Shown in pieces: positions 25,588 to 34,461 of a stretch of DNA of 64,000 nt. Made by a program: the position numbers and the translations under genes. The first letter of the stretch is position 1; every line of letters begins with the position of its first letter. This DNA is from Rhodospirillales bacterium URHD0017 (lineage in GTDB: Bacteria > Pseudomonadota > Alphaproteobacteria > Reyranellales > Reyranellaceae), in NCBI GenBank assembly GCA_900110395.1, contig FODP01000004.1, forward strand, positions 278,951 to 342,950, written 5' to 3'. The notes under the pieces were generated by a model. That model had not been told where the DNA came from, made no database searches, and worked only from the letters and a program-made list of their open reading frames with translations.

Positions 25588-26871
25588 CTACATCGTCGCG
25601 AACATCGCAACCGCGGCCGCCGTCATCACCGCCGTTGCCGCCCAGCCCAGCACGACCTGCCAGCGCGCGGCGACGAAGCGGCCCATGAGCCTGCGGCGGC
25701 TCGCCATGATCATCATCGCCACCATGATCGGCACGACGATGACGCCGTTCACCACCGCACTCCATAGCAGCGCCTTGATAGGGTCGAGCGGCGTGAAGCC
25801 AACGCCGACACCCAGCAGGATGGCGAGCGCGATCACGATGTAGAACGGCCGCGCCTCGTTGAGCGGTCGCTCCAGGCCGATGTGCCAGCCGCGCGCCTCA
25901 CCCACGGCATAGGCGACCGAGCCCGCCAGCACCGGCACCGCGAGGAGGCCGGTGCCGATCAGGCCGAGGCTGAACAGCAGGAAGGCGGCATCGCCGGCGA
26001 TCGGCCGCAGCGCCTCGGCCGCCTGCTCGGCGGTCTGGATGTCGGTCTGGCCGTTGGCATGCAGCGTCACGGCCGTCGTCAGGATGATGAAGAAGGCGAT
26101 CAGGTTGGACATCGCCATGCCGACCCAGGTCTCCCAGCCGATGCGGTTCAGCTCGCGGCGGGCCTGCTCGGGATGCTCCTTCAGCGGGCCGGCGTCCGGA
26201 TCGGCTTCCTCTTCCTCGACCTCCTGCGAGCTCTGCCAGAAGAAGAGATAGGGGCTGATGGTGGTGCCGAAGATCGCGACGATCAGCGTCAGCGCATCGC
26301 CGGACAGCGCGACCTTGGGGACGAAGGCGCCGGCCGCCACCGCAGCCCAGTCGATCTTCACGGTGAAGACCACGCCGACATAGGCCAGCAGCGAGAAGGT
26401 GAACCACTTCAGCAGCCCGACATAGCGATGGTAGGGCACGAACACGATCGCCAGCAGGGAGAAGATCGCAAAGGCAACCGTGTACAGGTGTGCGTTGCCG
26501 CCCAGCACCAGCTTGGCGGCGGCTCCCATGGCGGCGAGGTCGGCGCCGAGGTTGATCGTGTTGGCCACGAACAGCAGCAGCACCAGCAGCATGACGATGC
26601 TGCGCGGAAAGACCTTCACCATGTTGCCGGCAAGGCCGCGGCCGGTGACGCGACCGATGCGGGCGCTGACCGATTGCACCGCCACCATCAAGGGCCAGGT
26701 CAGCACCACGGTCCACAGGAGGCCCAACCCGGCCTGGGCGCCCGCCTGCGAATAGGTGGCGATACCGCTCGGATCGTCGTCCGCCGCGCCGGTGATCACG
26801 CCCGGTCCCAGCCTCTGGAACAGAGCCTCCAGGCTCCACCGCGAGCCGGACTGGGTTTGGGCGACTGTCAT
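25588..26871 (-). CDS. NRAMP-family divalent metal transporter
   Basis: This 427-residue protein has about eleven transmembrane segments with LeuT-like inverted repeats. The TM1 metal-site motif reads DPSG (residues 33-36, in GAADDDPSGIATYSQAG) where classical Mn/Fe NRAMPs have DPGN, and TM6 reads TTISPYLFFW where classical members have a Met-Pro-His unit. It is thus in the NRAMP-related branch, whose substrates are less certain. ATG 26871 overlaps the stop of the phosphodiesterase gene (ATGA). It ends 289 bases from parS. Confidence 0.9.
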   Translation of the reverse strand: MTVAQTQSGSRWSLEALFQRLGPGVITGAADDDPSGIATYSQAGAQAGLGLLWTVVLTWPLMVAVQSVSARIGRVTGRGLAGNMVKVFPRSIVMLLVLLLFVANTINLGADLAAMGAAAKLVLGGNAHLYTVAFAIFSLLAIVFVPYHRYVGLLKWFTFSLLAYVGVVFTVKIDWAAVAAGAFVPKVALSGDALTLIVAIFGTTISPYLFFWQSSQEVEEEEADPDAGPLKEHPEQARRELNRIGWETWVGMAMSNLIAFFIILTTAVTLHANGQTDIQTAEQAAEALRPIAGDAAFLLFSLGLIGTGLLAVPVLAGSVAYAVGEARGWHIGLERPLNEARPFYIVIALAILLGVGVGFTPLDPIKALLWSAVVNGVIVVPIMVAMMIMASRRRLMGRFVAARWQVVLGWAATAVMTAAAVAMFATM

Positions 26872-27671
26872 TGCAGCGTTCGGAACGGCTCCGGGCCCTT
26901 GTAGGTTCCGACGTAGCTCACGTGCGTCACCAAGCCGGGGCCTGGCCGCCACAGGTGCAGGGCCAGGCCCGGCGGTTCCATCATCAGCGAATGGGGCATC
27001 TTCTCACGAAGGTCCAGTGTCGCCTGGTGTGCCGTCGAGGGGGCGATCGAGCCCATGGTGCCGGCCCAGCGCACCTGGATCGGACGGTGGACATGGCCGC
27101 ACATGACGCGCTCGACCTGGCTGTGTTGGCGCACGATCGCCGCCAAGCGCTCGCCGCCCTCGTTGAGTTTCATGCCGTCGAAGGCGTCGATGCCGCAGTC
27201 GAACGGCGGATGGTGCATGAACAGCGCCGTCGGCCGGTTGCTTTCGCCGAGCCGCGCCTCCAGCCAGTCGAGACGCTCGTGGCACAGCGCGCCGTGACCC
27301 TTGCCCGGCACCAGCGTGTCGAGGGCGATCAGGCGCACCGGCAGGTCCTCGACCACGTATTGCAGGAAGCCGCTCCTGGGCAGGTAGGCGTGATCGGGAA
27401 AGGCCTCGCGCATGGCATCCCGCGCATCGTGGTTGCCCGGGATCAGGTAGACCGGCATCGACAGGGGCGCCAGCAGCCGGCGCAGCAGCGCGTATTCCTC
27501 GGGCTTGCCGCCATCGACCAGGTCGCCCGTGGCGAGGACGACGTCGGGTCTGGGGTCGAGCGCCATGACGTGAGCCACCGCGCGGTCGAGGAAGCCCGTC
27601 GTGTCGATGCGCTTGTAAAGAAGCTCGCCCGGCGGCTTGACGTGCATGTCGGAGATTTGCGCGATCAGCAT
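26868..27671 (-). CDS. Calcineurin-like phosphodiesterase (CpdA/GpdQ type)
   Basis: This 267-residue metallophosphoesterase has the full metal-binding series: QISDMHV (Asp8, His10), ATGDLVDGG, PGNHDAR, FMHHPPF and CGHVHRP. This set is typical of class III cyclic-nucleotide and glycerophosphodiester phosphodiesterases (CpdA, GpdQ). Substrates could be cyclic AMP or other phosphodiesters. It is cytoplasmic, as it has no signal. It is co-translated with the NRAMP-type transporter by a four-base overlap, an unusual pairing that could link metal uptake to signalling. Confidence 0.92.
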   Translation of the reverse strand: MLIAQISDMHVKPPGELLYKRIDTTGFLDRAVAHVMALDPRPDVVLATGDLVDGGKPEEYALLRRLLAPLSMPVYLIPGNHDARDAMREAFPDHAYLPRSGFLQYVVEDLPVRLIALDTLVPGKGHGALCHERLDWLEARLGESNRPTALFMHHPPFDCGIDAFDGMKLNEGGERLAAIVRQHSQVERVMCGHVHRPIQVRWAGTMGSIAPSTAHQATLDLREKMPHSLMMEPPGLALHLWRPGPGLVTHVSYVGTYKGPEPFRTLQ

Positions 27672-27732
27672 GACTTGCCCTCATGGTCTTCCGGACCGCG
27701 CGCATCATGCGCGCTCATATCTGCCTTATGCT

Positions 27733-27822
27733 CCTCTCCGCTAGGGGGAGAGGCTGGGTGAGGGGGCTTCGAAGGTCGTGCATGACCCCTCACCTAAGCT
27801 CTCCCCCCTAGCGGGGGAGAGG
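27733..27822. repeat. Dispersed inverted repeat, family 1, full-length copy
   Basis: Same architecture as 351-447, with three bases missing from the left arm (CCTCTCCGCTAG) and one extra C in the right arm. It separates the phosphodiesterase from nadE. Confidence 0.88.
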
Positions 27823-27865
27823 AACATGAGCGTGAGCGAGCCGGAGGTTCGCGGTCCGCAAGAGA

Positions 27866-29521
27866 TCAACCCCTGAACCCGTTCACGATCGGATAGCGTC
27901 GCTCGCGGCTGATGATGCGCGAGGTGATCTTCACGCCGGGCGGTGCCTGACGCCGTTTGTACTCCGCCCCCTCGAGCAGACGCCACACCTTGTTGACCGT
28001 GGCGCGGTCATGGCCTTCGGCCGCCAGCTCCTCGGCCGACAGGTCGCGCTCGATCAGGCCCTTCAGGATCGCGTCGAGCACCGGGTAAGGCGGCAGCGAG
28101 TCGGAATCCTTCTGGTCGGGCCTGAGCTCGGCCGACGGCGGCTTGGTGATGATGCGCTCGGGGATCACCTGGCTCCGGCGGCCGAGCGCACCCTCGGGCA
28201 GATGCGCATTGCGCCAGTGGCAGAGCTCGAACACGGTCGTCTTGTAGACGTCCTTCAGGACGTTGTAGCCGCCGCACATGTCGCCGTAGAGCGTGGCATA
28301 GCCCACCGCCATCTCCGACTTGTTGCCGGTCGTCACCACCATGCCGCCGAGCTTGTTGGACACCGCCATCAGCACGACGGCGCGGGCGCGGCTCTGGATG
28401 TTCTCCTCGGTGACGTCCTCCGGGGCGTTGCCGAACAACGGCACAGTCATCGCGCGGAACGCTTCCATGGCGGGCTCGATGCCGACGATGTCGTAGCGCA
28501 CGCCGATCGCCTCGGCGCAGGACTTGGCGTCCTCCAGCGAATGCGCGCTGGTGTAGGGCGAGGGCATCATCAGCGTGTGCACACGCTCGGGCCCCAGGGC
28601 ATCGGCGGCGACGGCGGCAGTCAACGCCGAATCGACGCCACCCGACAACCCGATCACGACCGACGGGAAGCCCGTCTTGTTCACGTAGTCGCGCAGACCC
28701 AGCATCATCGCCTGGTAGATCGATTCGATGTCGCTGAGCTCGGGTGCGATCGGGCCGGGCTGGCATTCCCAGCCGCTGCCGTTGCGACGAAACTCGATGG
28801 TCGCCACCTGCTCGCGGAACGAGGCGAGCTTGGCCTTCAGCGACCGGTCGGCGCCCAGCGCGAACGAGCCGCCGTCATAGATCACCTCGTCCTGGCCGCC
28901 GACCTGGTTGAGATAAACCAGCGGCAGGCCGCTTTCGACCACGCGACTGACGGCGAGCTGCACGCGCACGTCGGTCTTGCCGACCTCGTAGGGCGAGGCG
29001 TTGGGCACCAGCAGGATCTCGCCGCCGGTCTCCGAGATGCATTCGACGACGTCGGGCGTCCACACATCCTCGCAGATCGGCACGCCGATGCGCACGCCGC
29101 GCACCACCAACGGCCCCGGCATCGGGCCGGGCGCGAAGACGCGCTTGTCGTCGAACACGCCGTAGTTCGGCAGGTCGACCTTGTAGCGCTTGCCGACGAT
29201 CTCGCCTTTGTCGAGGCAGATGATGGCGTTGTAGAGCTTGCCGTCCTCGTGCCACGGCGTGGCGACGAACAGCGCCGGCCCGCCGTCCTTCGTGTCGGCG
29301 CGCAATTCCTCGACCGCCTCGTGGCAGCGCTTCACGAACGACGGCTTCAGCACCAGGTCCTCCGGGAAGTATCCCGCGAGGACCAGCTCCGCCGTCAGCA
29401 CCAGGTCGGCGCTCTGCTTCGTCGCCTCGGCGCGCGCGGCCCGCACCTTGGCGAGATTGCCCGCAACGTCGCCGACCTTGGGATTGAGCTGGGCGAGCGC
29501 GATCTTGAGAGACTGCGTCAT
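27866..29521 (-). CDS. nadE: NAD+ synthase (glutamine-hydrolysing)
   Basis: This 551-residue enzyme makes NAD from nicotinate adenine dinucleotide, taking ammonia from glutamine. The N-terminal nitrilase-like amidase has the Glu-Lys-Cys triad in LTAELVLAGYFPEDL, KRYKVDLPNYGVFDD and GVPICEDVWTP. The C-terminal synthase has the ATP loop GLSGGVDSALTAA and KSEMAVGYATLYGDMCGGY. The start is fixed by the family's MTQSLKIALAQLNPKVGD opening. A perfect palindrome lies four bases upstream, so transcription is probably repressed by a NAD-related regulator, with no normal ribosome site left. Confidence 0.96.
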   Translation of the reverse strand: MTQSLKIALAQLNPKVGDVAGNLAKVRAARAEATKQSADLVLTAELVLAGYFPEDLVLKPSFVKRCHEAVEELRADTKDGGPALFVATPWHEDGKLYNAIICLDKGEIVGKRYKVDLPNYGVFDDKRVFAPGPMPGPLVVRGVRIGVPICEDVWTPDVVECISETGGEILLVPNASPYEVGKTDVRVQLAVSRVVESGLPLVYLNQVGGQDEVIYDGGSFALGADRSLKAKLASFREQVATIEFRRNGSGWECQPGPIAPELSDIESIYQAMMLGLRDYVNKTGFPSVVIGLSGGVDSALTAAVAADALGPERVHTLMMPSPYTSAHSLEDAKSCAEAIGVRYDIVGIEPAMEAFRAMTVPLFGNAPEDVTEENIQSRARAVVLMAVSNKLGGMVVTTGNKSEMAVGYATLYGDMCGGYNVLKDVYKTTVFELCHWRNAHLPEGALGRRSQVIPERIITKPPSAELRPDQKDSDSLPPYPVLDAILKGLIERDLSAEELAAEGHDRATVNKVWRLLEGAEYKRRQAPPGVKITSRIISRERRYPIVNGFRG

Positions 29522-29524
29522 CCT

Positions 29525-29547
29525 ATTATGCTATTTTTGAGCATAAT
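29525..29547. promoter_or_regulatory. Palindromic operator candidate upstream of nadE
   Basis: ATTATGCT and AGCATAAT are perfect 8-base arms around a 7-base spacer, ending 4 bases before the nadE ATG. NAD-synthesis genes in alphaproteobacteria are often controlled by NrtR- or NadQ-type repressors. Which one, if either, binds here is not known. Confidence 0.7.
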
Positions 29548-29566
29548 TGGTGTCAAGATGCGGACG

Positions 29567-30067
29567 TCACTTCGCGGCAGTGAAGAACTGGTAGAGCGCG
29601 TAGTAGCGGACGCGCGCCTGCTCGCCCTTGTGCGCAGCATCGCAGCCCGCCGTCGGCGCCGACCCGCCCTTGGTGTCGATGCGGCGGATGAAGGCCGTGT
29701 TCGCCAGCATGCCGGAGCCTTCGTGGCTCTTGGCCTTGAGCAGCAGCCAGGGAATGGCGCCGCTTGCCGGCGCATCGGCGCGCCCGGCGACGTCGGCGAC
29801 CACGCTGCCGTCGGCGAACTTCCAGGTGGGTCCCGCGAAGTGAGTCCCGATCTGGCGGCCCTGCTTGTCGAACAGATTGGCCTCGGGCGCCTTGAACACC
29901 CAGGCAAAGCCCTGGTCCTTGGCCTCGCAAGTGTAGATCTGCACGCCGTCGGCATCGACCGCCAGCAGCAGCGGCGCCCCCTTGGGCGCCGGCACCAGCT
30001 CGTCGGCCGCGTAGGCGACGTTCGACGCTAAAAAGGTTGCGATCAGACAGCAGGCAATCCTTCGCAT
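29567..30067 (-). CDS. DUF3455 domain protein, exported
   Basis: This 166-residue protein has a signal peptide (MRRIACCLIATFLASNVAYA) and the DUF3455 pattern: GVQIYTCEA, WVFKAPEANLFDKQGRQIG, HFAGPTWKFADGS, AIPWLLLKA, a TKGGSAPTAGCD segment and a terminal ARVRYYALYQFFTA. The two conserved Cys, in YTCEA and AGCDA, likely form a disulfide. The family has no known function. It is 10 bases from the RidA gene stop, in the same direction. Confidence 0.87.
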   Translation of the reverse strand: MRRIACCLIATFLASNVAYAADELVPAPKGAPLLLAVDADGVQIYTCEAKDQGFAWVFKAPEANLFDKQGRQIGTHFAGPTWKFADGSVVADVAGRADAPASGAIPWLLLKAKSHEGSGMLANTAFIRRIDTKGGSAPTAGCDAAHKGEQARVRYYALYQFFTAAK

Positions 30068-30077
30068 GGCATTCTCC

Positions 30078-30464
30078 TTATTTTGCAGCGACCACCTCGA
30101 CTTCGACCAGCATGCCGGGATCGGCCAGACCCTGCACGATCAACAGGGTCGAGGCGGGGAACGGCGCGTTGGGAAAGTAGCGATCGCGGGTCGCGCGATA
30201 GGGCGGGATGAAGCGGCCGTCGGTCAGGAAGACGTTGACCTTGACGATGTCGCCCAGGCCCATGCCGGCGCTCTTCAGCACCTGGATGATGTTCTTCCAG
30301 ACCTGGTCGACCTGCTTCTCGATGCCCGCCTGCAGCTTGCCCTTGGAATCGGTGCCGACCTGGCCCGAGACATAGAACAGGCGCGCGCCCTGCGGCACCT
30401 CGGCGCCAAGGCTGTAGTTGCCCGCCAGCGAGACGGACTTGGGATTGTGAAACTTGATGGCCAT
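30078..30464 (-). CDS. RidA family (YjgF/YER057c/UK114) protein
   Basis: This 128-residue protein has the RidA fold with [17 protein letters not shown] near residue 30, [12 protein letters not shown] and a final [22 protein letters not shown] segment. RidA proteins hydrolyse reactive imines or enamines formed by PLP enzymes, although distant members have other roles. ATG 30464 is chosen as the first codon giving a normal RidA N terminus. It reads away from trmFO and shares a short intergenic space with it. Confidence 0.88.
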   Translation of the reverse strand: MAIKFHNPKSVSLAGNYSLGAEVPQGARLFYVSGQVGTDSKGKLQAGIEKQVDQVWKNIIQVLKSAGMGLGDIVKVNVFLTDGRFIPPYRATRDRYFPNAPFPASTLLIVQGLADPGMLVEVEVVAAK

Positions 30465-30511
30465 GTGCGGCTCCCCCATGTATGGAGGCGCACGGTTTCA
30501 GGTCGAGTGGG

Positions 30512-31870
30512 ATGACGTCAAGCGCCAAGCCAATACATATCGTCGGGGGCGGCCTCGCGGGCTCCGAGGCGGCGTGGCAGATCGCGTCGGCCGGCGTGCG
30601 CGTGGTGCTGCACGAGATGCGGCCGGTGCGCAGCACCGATGCGCATCTCACCGACAACCTGGCCGAGCTCGTCTGCTCCAACTCCTTCCGCTCCGACGAC
30701 GCGGTCAACAACGCGGTCGGTCTGCTGCACGAGGAGATGCGGCGTGCGGGCTCGCTGATCATGCGCGCGGCCGACGCCCACAAGCTGCCGGCCGGCGGCG
30801 CTCTCGCCGTCGATCGCCACGGCTTCTCCGCCGCCGTGCAGCAGGCGCTGCTCGCCCATCCGCTGGTCGAGCTCAGGCGCGAGGAGGTGGCGGGCCTGCC
30901 GCCCGCCGACTGGGACAGCGTGATCGTCGCCACCGGCCCGCTCACCTCGCCGGCGCTGGCCGAGGCGATCCGCACGCTGAGCGGCGAGGAAGCGCTCGCC
31001 TTCTTCGACGCCATCGCGCCCATCGTGCACCACGAGAGCATCGACCTGTCGATCGCCTGGAAGCAGTCGCGCTACGACAAGGGCGGCCCGGCCGGCGACG
31101 GCGCCGACTATCTCAACTGTCCGCTCAGCAAGCCGGAGTACGAAGCCTTCGTCGCCGCCCTGCTGGGGGGCGACAAGACCGAGTTCAAGGAGTGGGAGGC
31201 GAGCACGCCCTACTTCAACGGCTGCCAGCCGATCGAGGTGATCGCCGCCAGCGGACCGCAGACGCTTCGCTTCGGGCCGATGAAGCCGGTTGGCCTGCGC
31301 GACCCGCGGACCGGCCGTCGCCCGTGGGCCGTCGTGCAGCTTCGCCAGGACAATGCGTTGGGCACGCTGTGGAACATCGTGGGCTTCCAGACCAAGCTGA
31401 AGCACGGCGAGCAGACCCGGCTGTTCCGCACCATCCCCGGCCTGCAGGGCGCCGAGTTCGCGCGGCTGGGCGGGCTGCACCGCAATACCTTCCTCAACAG
31501 CCCTCGCCTGCTCGATGCGACACTGCGGCTGAAAGCCATGCCGCGCCTGCGCTTCGCCGGCCAGATCACCGGCTGTGAGGGCTACGTCGAAAGCGCCGCC
31601 GTCGGCTTGATGACAGGCCGCTTCGCCGCCGCCGAGCGACTCGGTCTGGCGTCGGCCGCACCGCCCGCGACGACGGCGATGGGCGCCCTGCTCAGCCACA
31701 TCACCGGCGGTGCAGACGCCACGACCTTCCAGCCGATGAACGTCAACTTCGGCCTGTTCCCGCCGATCGAGGGGACCTTGCGCGGCAAGGAGCGCAAGCA
31801 GGCCCTCAGTGCACGCGCCCTGCGCGATTTCGATCGCTGGCTGGCGCCGACGCCGCTGGCAGCCGAATAG
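30512..31870 (+). CDS. trmFO: Methylenetetrahydrofolate--tRNA-(uracil-5-)-methyltransferase
   Basis: This 452-residue folate- and FAD-dependent enzyme makes m5U54 in the T-loop of tRNA. The N-terminal FAD motif [14 protein letters not shown], the family block [29 protein letters not shown] and the conserved C-terminal [16 protein letters not shown] are all present. The start at 30512 gives [14 protein letters not shown], leaving the FAD motif near residue 10. An upstream in-frame ATG at 30482 would add ten residues. It is divergent from RidA. Confidence 0.95.
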   Translation: MTSSAKPIHIVGGGLAGSEAAWQIASAGVRVVLHEMRPVRSTDAHLTDNLAELVCSNSFRSDDAVNNAVGLLHEEMRRAGSLIMRAADAHKLPAGGALAVDRHGFSAAVQQALLAHPLVELRREEVAGLPPADWDSVIVATGPLTSPALAEAIRTLSGEEALAFFDAIAPIVHHESIDLSIAWKQSRYDKGGPAGDGADYLNCPLSKPEYEAFVAALLGGDKTEFKEWEASTPYFNGCQPIEVIAASGPQTLRFGPMKPVGLRDPRTGRRPWAVVQLRQDNALGTLWNIVGFQTKLKHGEQTRLFRTIPGLQGAEFARLGGLHRNTFLNSPRLLDATLRLKAMPRLRFAGQITGCEGYVESAAVGLMTGRFAAAERLGLASAAPPATTAMGALLSHITGGADATTFQPMNVNFGLFPPIEGTLRGKERKQALSARALRDFDRWLAPTPLAAE

Positions 31871-31878
31871 GCCTTCGC

Positions 31879-31899
31879 AACGTTTGGTAACCAAACGTT
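31879..31899. promoter_or_regulatory. 21-base perfect palindrome between trmFO and the acyl carrier protein
   Basis: AACGTTTGGT-A-ACCAAACGTT has 10-base perfect arms around one base. It lies 61 bases before the acyl carrier protein start. It lacks the GC-rich stem and T-run of a terminator, so it is better explained as a protein-binding operator. Confidence 0.6.
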
Positions 31900-31959
31900 A
31901 TTTCCCTCGAACTGCCGATTGATGTCTCATGTCATCGGCGTCATTCGGCGGAGAGTGGT

Positions 31960-32250
31960 TTGCAAAGCACAGTTGCCTTGGTTGCCGACAAAGCGGAGCG
32001 CGTGTCCCTGCAGCTGGACGTGATGCGCGAGATCCGCCAGCAGCTTCTGCCCTACCAGGTCGGCGACAGACCGATCACGGGCACCACGGTCATTTCCGAT
32101 GGTTCGACCATCGATTCGCTGACGCTCATGGACATGATCATGGCGCTCGAGGACCGGTTCGACGTCTCCCTCCCCATCAATCTCATCGCCGAAGTCCGCA
32201 CCGTGGACCAGCTGGCCGACACGGTCCTGACGCTGTGCGCCCGGGCCTGA
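31960..32250 (+). CDS. Acyl carrier protein-like protein (orphan)
   Basis: This 96-residue protein is a four-helix carrier domain. The phosphopantetheine attachment motif is ST-IDSLTLMDMI, with Ser53 as the modified residue, followed by MALEDRFDVSLP. The start at 31960 is a TTG with GGAGAG (31950-31955) four bases before it. A shorter version starting at the internal ATG at residue 22 remains possible. No fatty-acid or polyketide synthase genes are adjacent, so it is probably a dedicated carrier for an unknown pathway. Confidence 0.8.
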   Translation: MQSTVALVADKAERVSLQLDVMREIRQQLLPYQVGDRPITGTTVISDGSTIDSLTLMDMIMALEDRFDVSLPINLIAEVRTVDQLADTVLTLCARA

Positions 32251-32308
32251 TGGCCTCATGAGATAAGCTCGCGCGTCAACCGCGGCGCGCGTTGCTACCT
32301 GACTTCAC

Positions 32309-33661
32309 ATGAGTCCCGCCGACCGCCGGCAGATGATGCTGGCCGGGCCGATCGTGCCCACCATTCTCGCCCTCGCCATGCCCAATGTGCTGAACGTGGC
32401 CATGCAGAGCCTGGTCAGCATTTCCGACGGCTGGTTCGTGGGCACGCTCGGCATCGTCGATCTCGCCGCCCTGGCGCTGGTTTTTCCGACACAGATGACG
32501 CTCGGCATGATGTCGGCCGGCGCCATGGGTGGCGGCATCTCCTCCTCGGTGGCGCGCGCTCTCGGCGCCGGCAACCGCGCCGCGGCCGAGGCAGCGGCCG
32601 TCCATGCCCTCGCCATCGCGCTCGGCATGTCGGTGCTGTTCGCCGTCGTCTTCGTGGGCTTCGGCCGCACGATCTTTGGTGCGCTGGGCGGCAGCGGCGC
32701 CGCTCTCGATCGCGCCGAAGCCTTCGCCACCGTCCTCTTCCTGGGCTGCGGCGCCCACTGGGTCGCCAACTCGATGGCCTCGGTGCTGCGCGGCACCGGT
32801 GACATGAAGACTCCCGGCTACGCCCTGGTCGCCACCGCGGCGCTGCAAATCCCGCTGACCGGCGCGCTGACACTTGGCTGGTTTGGCCTGCCTGCGCTTG
32901 GCATCCGCGGGCCTGCACTCGCCGCCGTCATCTCGTTCGCCATCGCCGCGGTGTGGATGCTGAGCAAACTCGTCGGGCCCACGGCAGCGCTGCGCCTCCA
33001 CTGGCCGCAAGGCGGCTTCAAGTGGGTGGCCTTCCGCGACATCCTGAAGGTCGGCCTGATCGCCTGCCTGGTCGTGATCCTGACCAACGGCACCGTGCTG
33101 GTCGTCACCGGCCTGATCGGCCGCGAAGGCGACAGCGCCATCGCCGGTTACGGCATCGGCAGCCGCCTGGAATACATGCTGATCCCCATCAGCTTCGGCA
33201 TCGGCGCCACGCTGACGGCCCTGGTCGGCACCAACATCGGCGCCCGCCAGTACGCCCGCGCCCAGCGGCTCGCCTGGACGGGTGCGGCGATGGCGGGCGG
33301 CATCGCCGCCGTGATCGGCATCGTCGTGGCGGTGTGGCCTGACCTTTGGCTCGGCCTGTTCACGGCCGACCCCAAGGCGCTGGCCTCGGGCCGCCACTAT
33401 CTCAGCATCGTCGGCCCGGCCTACGGCTTCTTCGGCGTCGCCATGGCGCTCTACTTCGCCTCGCAGGGCACCGGCGAGATGGTCTGGCCGGTGGCGGCCA
33501 ATCTCACCCGCATCACCATCGCCGCCGGCGGCAGCCTGCTCGCCCTCGACCAGTTCGGCTGGGGCGTCTCTGGCCTCTATGCCTGCGTCGCCGTCGGCAT
33601 CGTTGCCTTCTCCGCCCTGCTCGCCTTCTCGACCACGCGGCGGGCCTGGACGGGCGCTTGA
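32309..33661 (+). CDS. MATE family efflux transporter
   Basis: This 450-residue protein has twelve predicted transmembrane segments and MATE features: an N-terminal PTILALAMPNVLNVAMQSLVSISDGWFVG segment with the family's Pro and Asp, and GIGSRLEYMLIPISFGIGATLTALVGTNIGA in the second half. MATE proteins export cationic drugs, peptides or secondary metabolites using Na+ or H+ gradients. It starts 58 bases after the acyl carrier protein and is followed 20 bases later by cobF. Confidence 0.92.
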   Translation: MSPADRRQMMLAGPIVPTILALAMPNVLNVAMQSLVSISDGWFVGTLGIVDLAALALVFPTQMTLGMMSAGAMGGGISSSVARALGAGNRAAAEAAAVHALAIALGMSVLFAVVFVGFGRTIFGALGGSGAALDRAEAFATVLFLGCGAHWVANSMASVLRGTGDMKTPGYALVATAALQIPLTGALTLGWFGLPALGIRGPALAAVISFAIAAVWMLSKLVGPTAALRLHWPQGGFKWVAFRDILKVGLIACLVVILTNGTVLVVTGLIGREGDSAIAGYGIGSRLEYMLIPISFGIGATLTALVGTNIGARQYARAQRLAWTGAAMAGGIAAVIGIVVAVWPDLWLGLFTADPKALASGRHYLSIVGPAYGFFGVAMALYFASQGTGEMVWPVAANLTRITIAAGGSLLALDQFGWGVSGLYACVAVGIVAFSALLAFSTTRRAWTGA

Positions 33662-33681
33662 ATCGGGGCGACAAGGCCCGC

Positions 33682-34461
33682 ATGAAGACGATCCTCGTCA
33701 TCGGCATCGGCGTCGGCGATCCCGACCAGCTCACGGTCCAGGCCGTGCAGGCGCTGAACCGCGTCGACGTCTTCTTCGTCATGGACAAGGGCCCGGCCAA
33801 GACCAAGCTGCGGGCGCTGCGCGAAGAAATCCTGCGGCGCCACGTCAAGAACCGGACATATCGTGTCGCCGAGGCGCCGAGCCCGCCGCGCGATGCCGCT
33901 CCTGCCGACTACCGCGCCTGCGTCGATGACCTGAACCAGGCCAAGCAGGCGGTGTTCGAAAAGCTGCTCGCCGACGTGAAGGACGGCGAAACCGGCGCCT
34001 TCCTCGTCTGGGGCGATCCCATGCTCTACGACAGCACCATCCGCAATCTCGATGCGCTGAAGGACGCGGGCCTTGCCTTCGACTACGACGTGATCCCCGG
34101 TATCACTGCCATCCAGGCGTTGGCGGCGGCACACAAGATCCCGCTCAACCGCATCGCCGAGGCCGTCACGATCACGACAGGCCGCAAGCTCGCAAACGGC
34201 TTCCCGCCGGGCGTCGACAGCGTCGTCGTGCTGCTCGACGGCGAGGACACATTCCGGCGCTTCATCGACTCCCACGTGCATGGGGACGTCGACATCTACT
34301 GGGGCGCCTATCTCAGCACGCCCGACCAGATCCTGATCGCCGGCAAGGTCAAGGACGTGGCCGACGAGATCCATCGCCGGCGCAGCGAGGCGCGCCGCGC
34401 CAACGGCTGGATCATGGACACCTATCTGCTGCGCCGGGCGACTACGCCATCTTCGCGATGA
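33682..34461 (+). CDS. cobF: Precorrin-6A synthase (deacetylating)
   Basis: This 259-residue S-adenosylmethionine-dependent methyltransferase of the aerobic cobalamin pathway removes the acetyl group from precorrin-5 and methylates C1. The N-terminal ILVIGIGVGDPDQLTVQAV, VFFVMDKGPAKTKL and LVWGDPMLYDSTIR segments are characteristic, as is the DVIPGITAIQALAAAHKIPLN middle. No other cob gene is in the window, so the rest of the pathway must lie elsewhere. Its last codons overlap the convergent GYD gene by 20 bases. Confidence 0.95.
   Translation: MKTILVIGIGVGDPDQLTVQAVQALNRVDVFFVMDKGPAKTKLRALREEILRRHVKNRTYRVAEAPSPPRDAAPADYRACVDDLNQAKQAVFEKLLADVKDGETGAFLVWGDPMLYDSTIRNLDALKDAGLAFDYDVIPGITAIQALAAAHKIPLNRIAEAVTITTGRKLANGFPPGVDSVVVLLDGEDTFRRFIDSHVHGDVDIYWGAYLSTPDQILIAGKVKDVADEIHRRRSEARRANGWIMDTYLLRRATTPSSR

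Noticed and set aside
25337..25843. Open reading frame across the parS-flanking intergenic region
   Set aside because: Residues are low-complexity, there is no ribosome site, and most of it is antisense to the end of the NRAMP gene.
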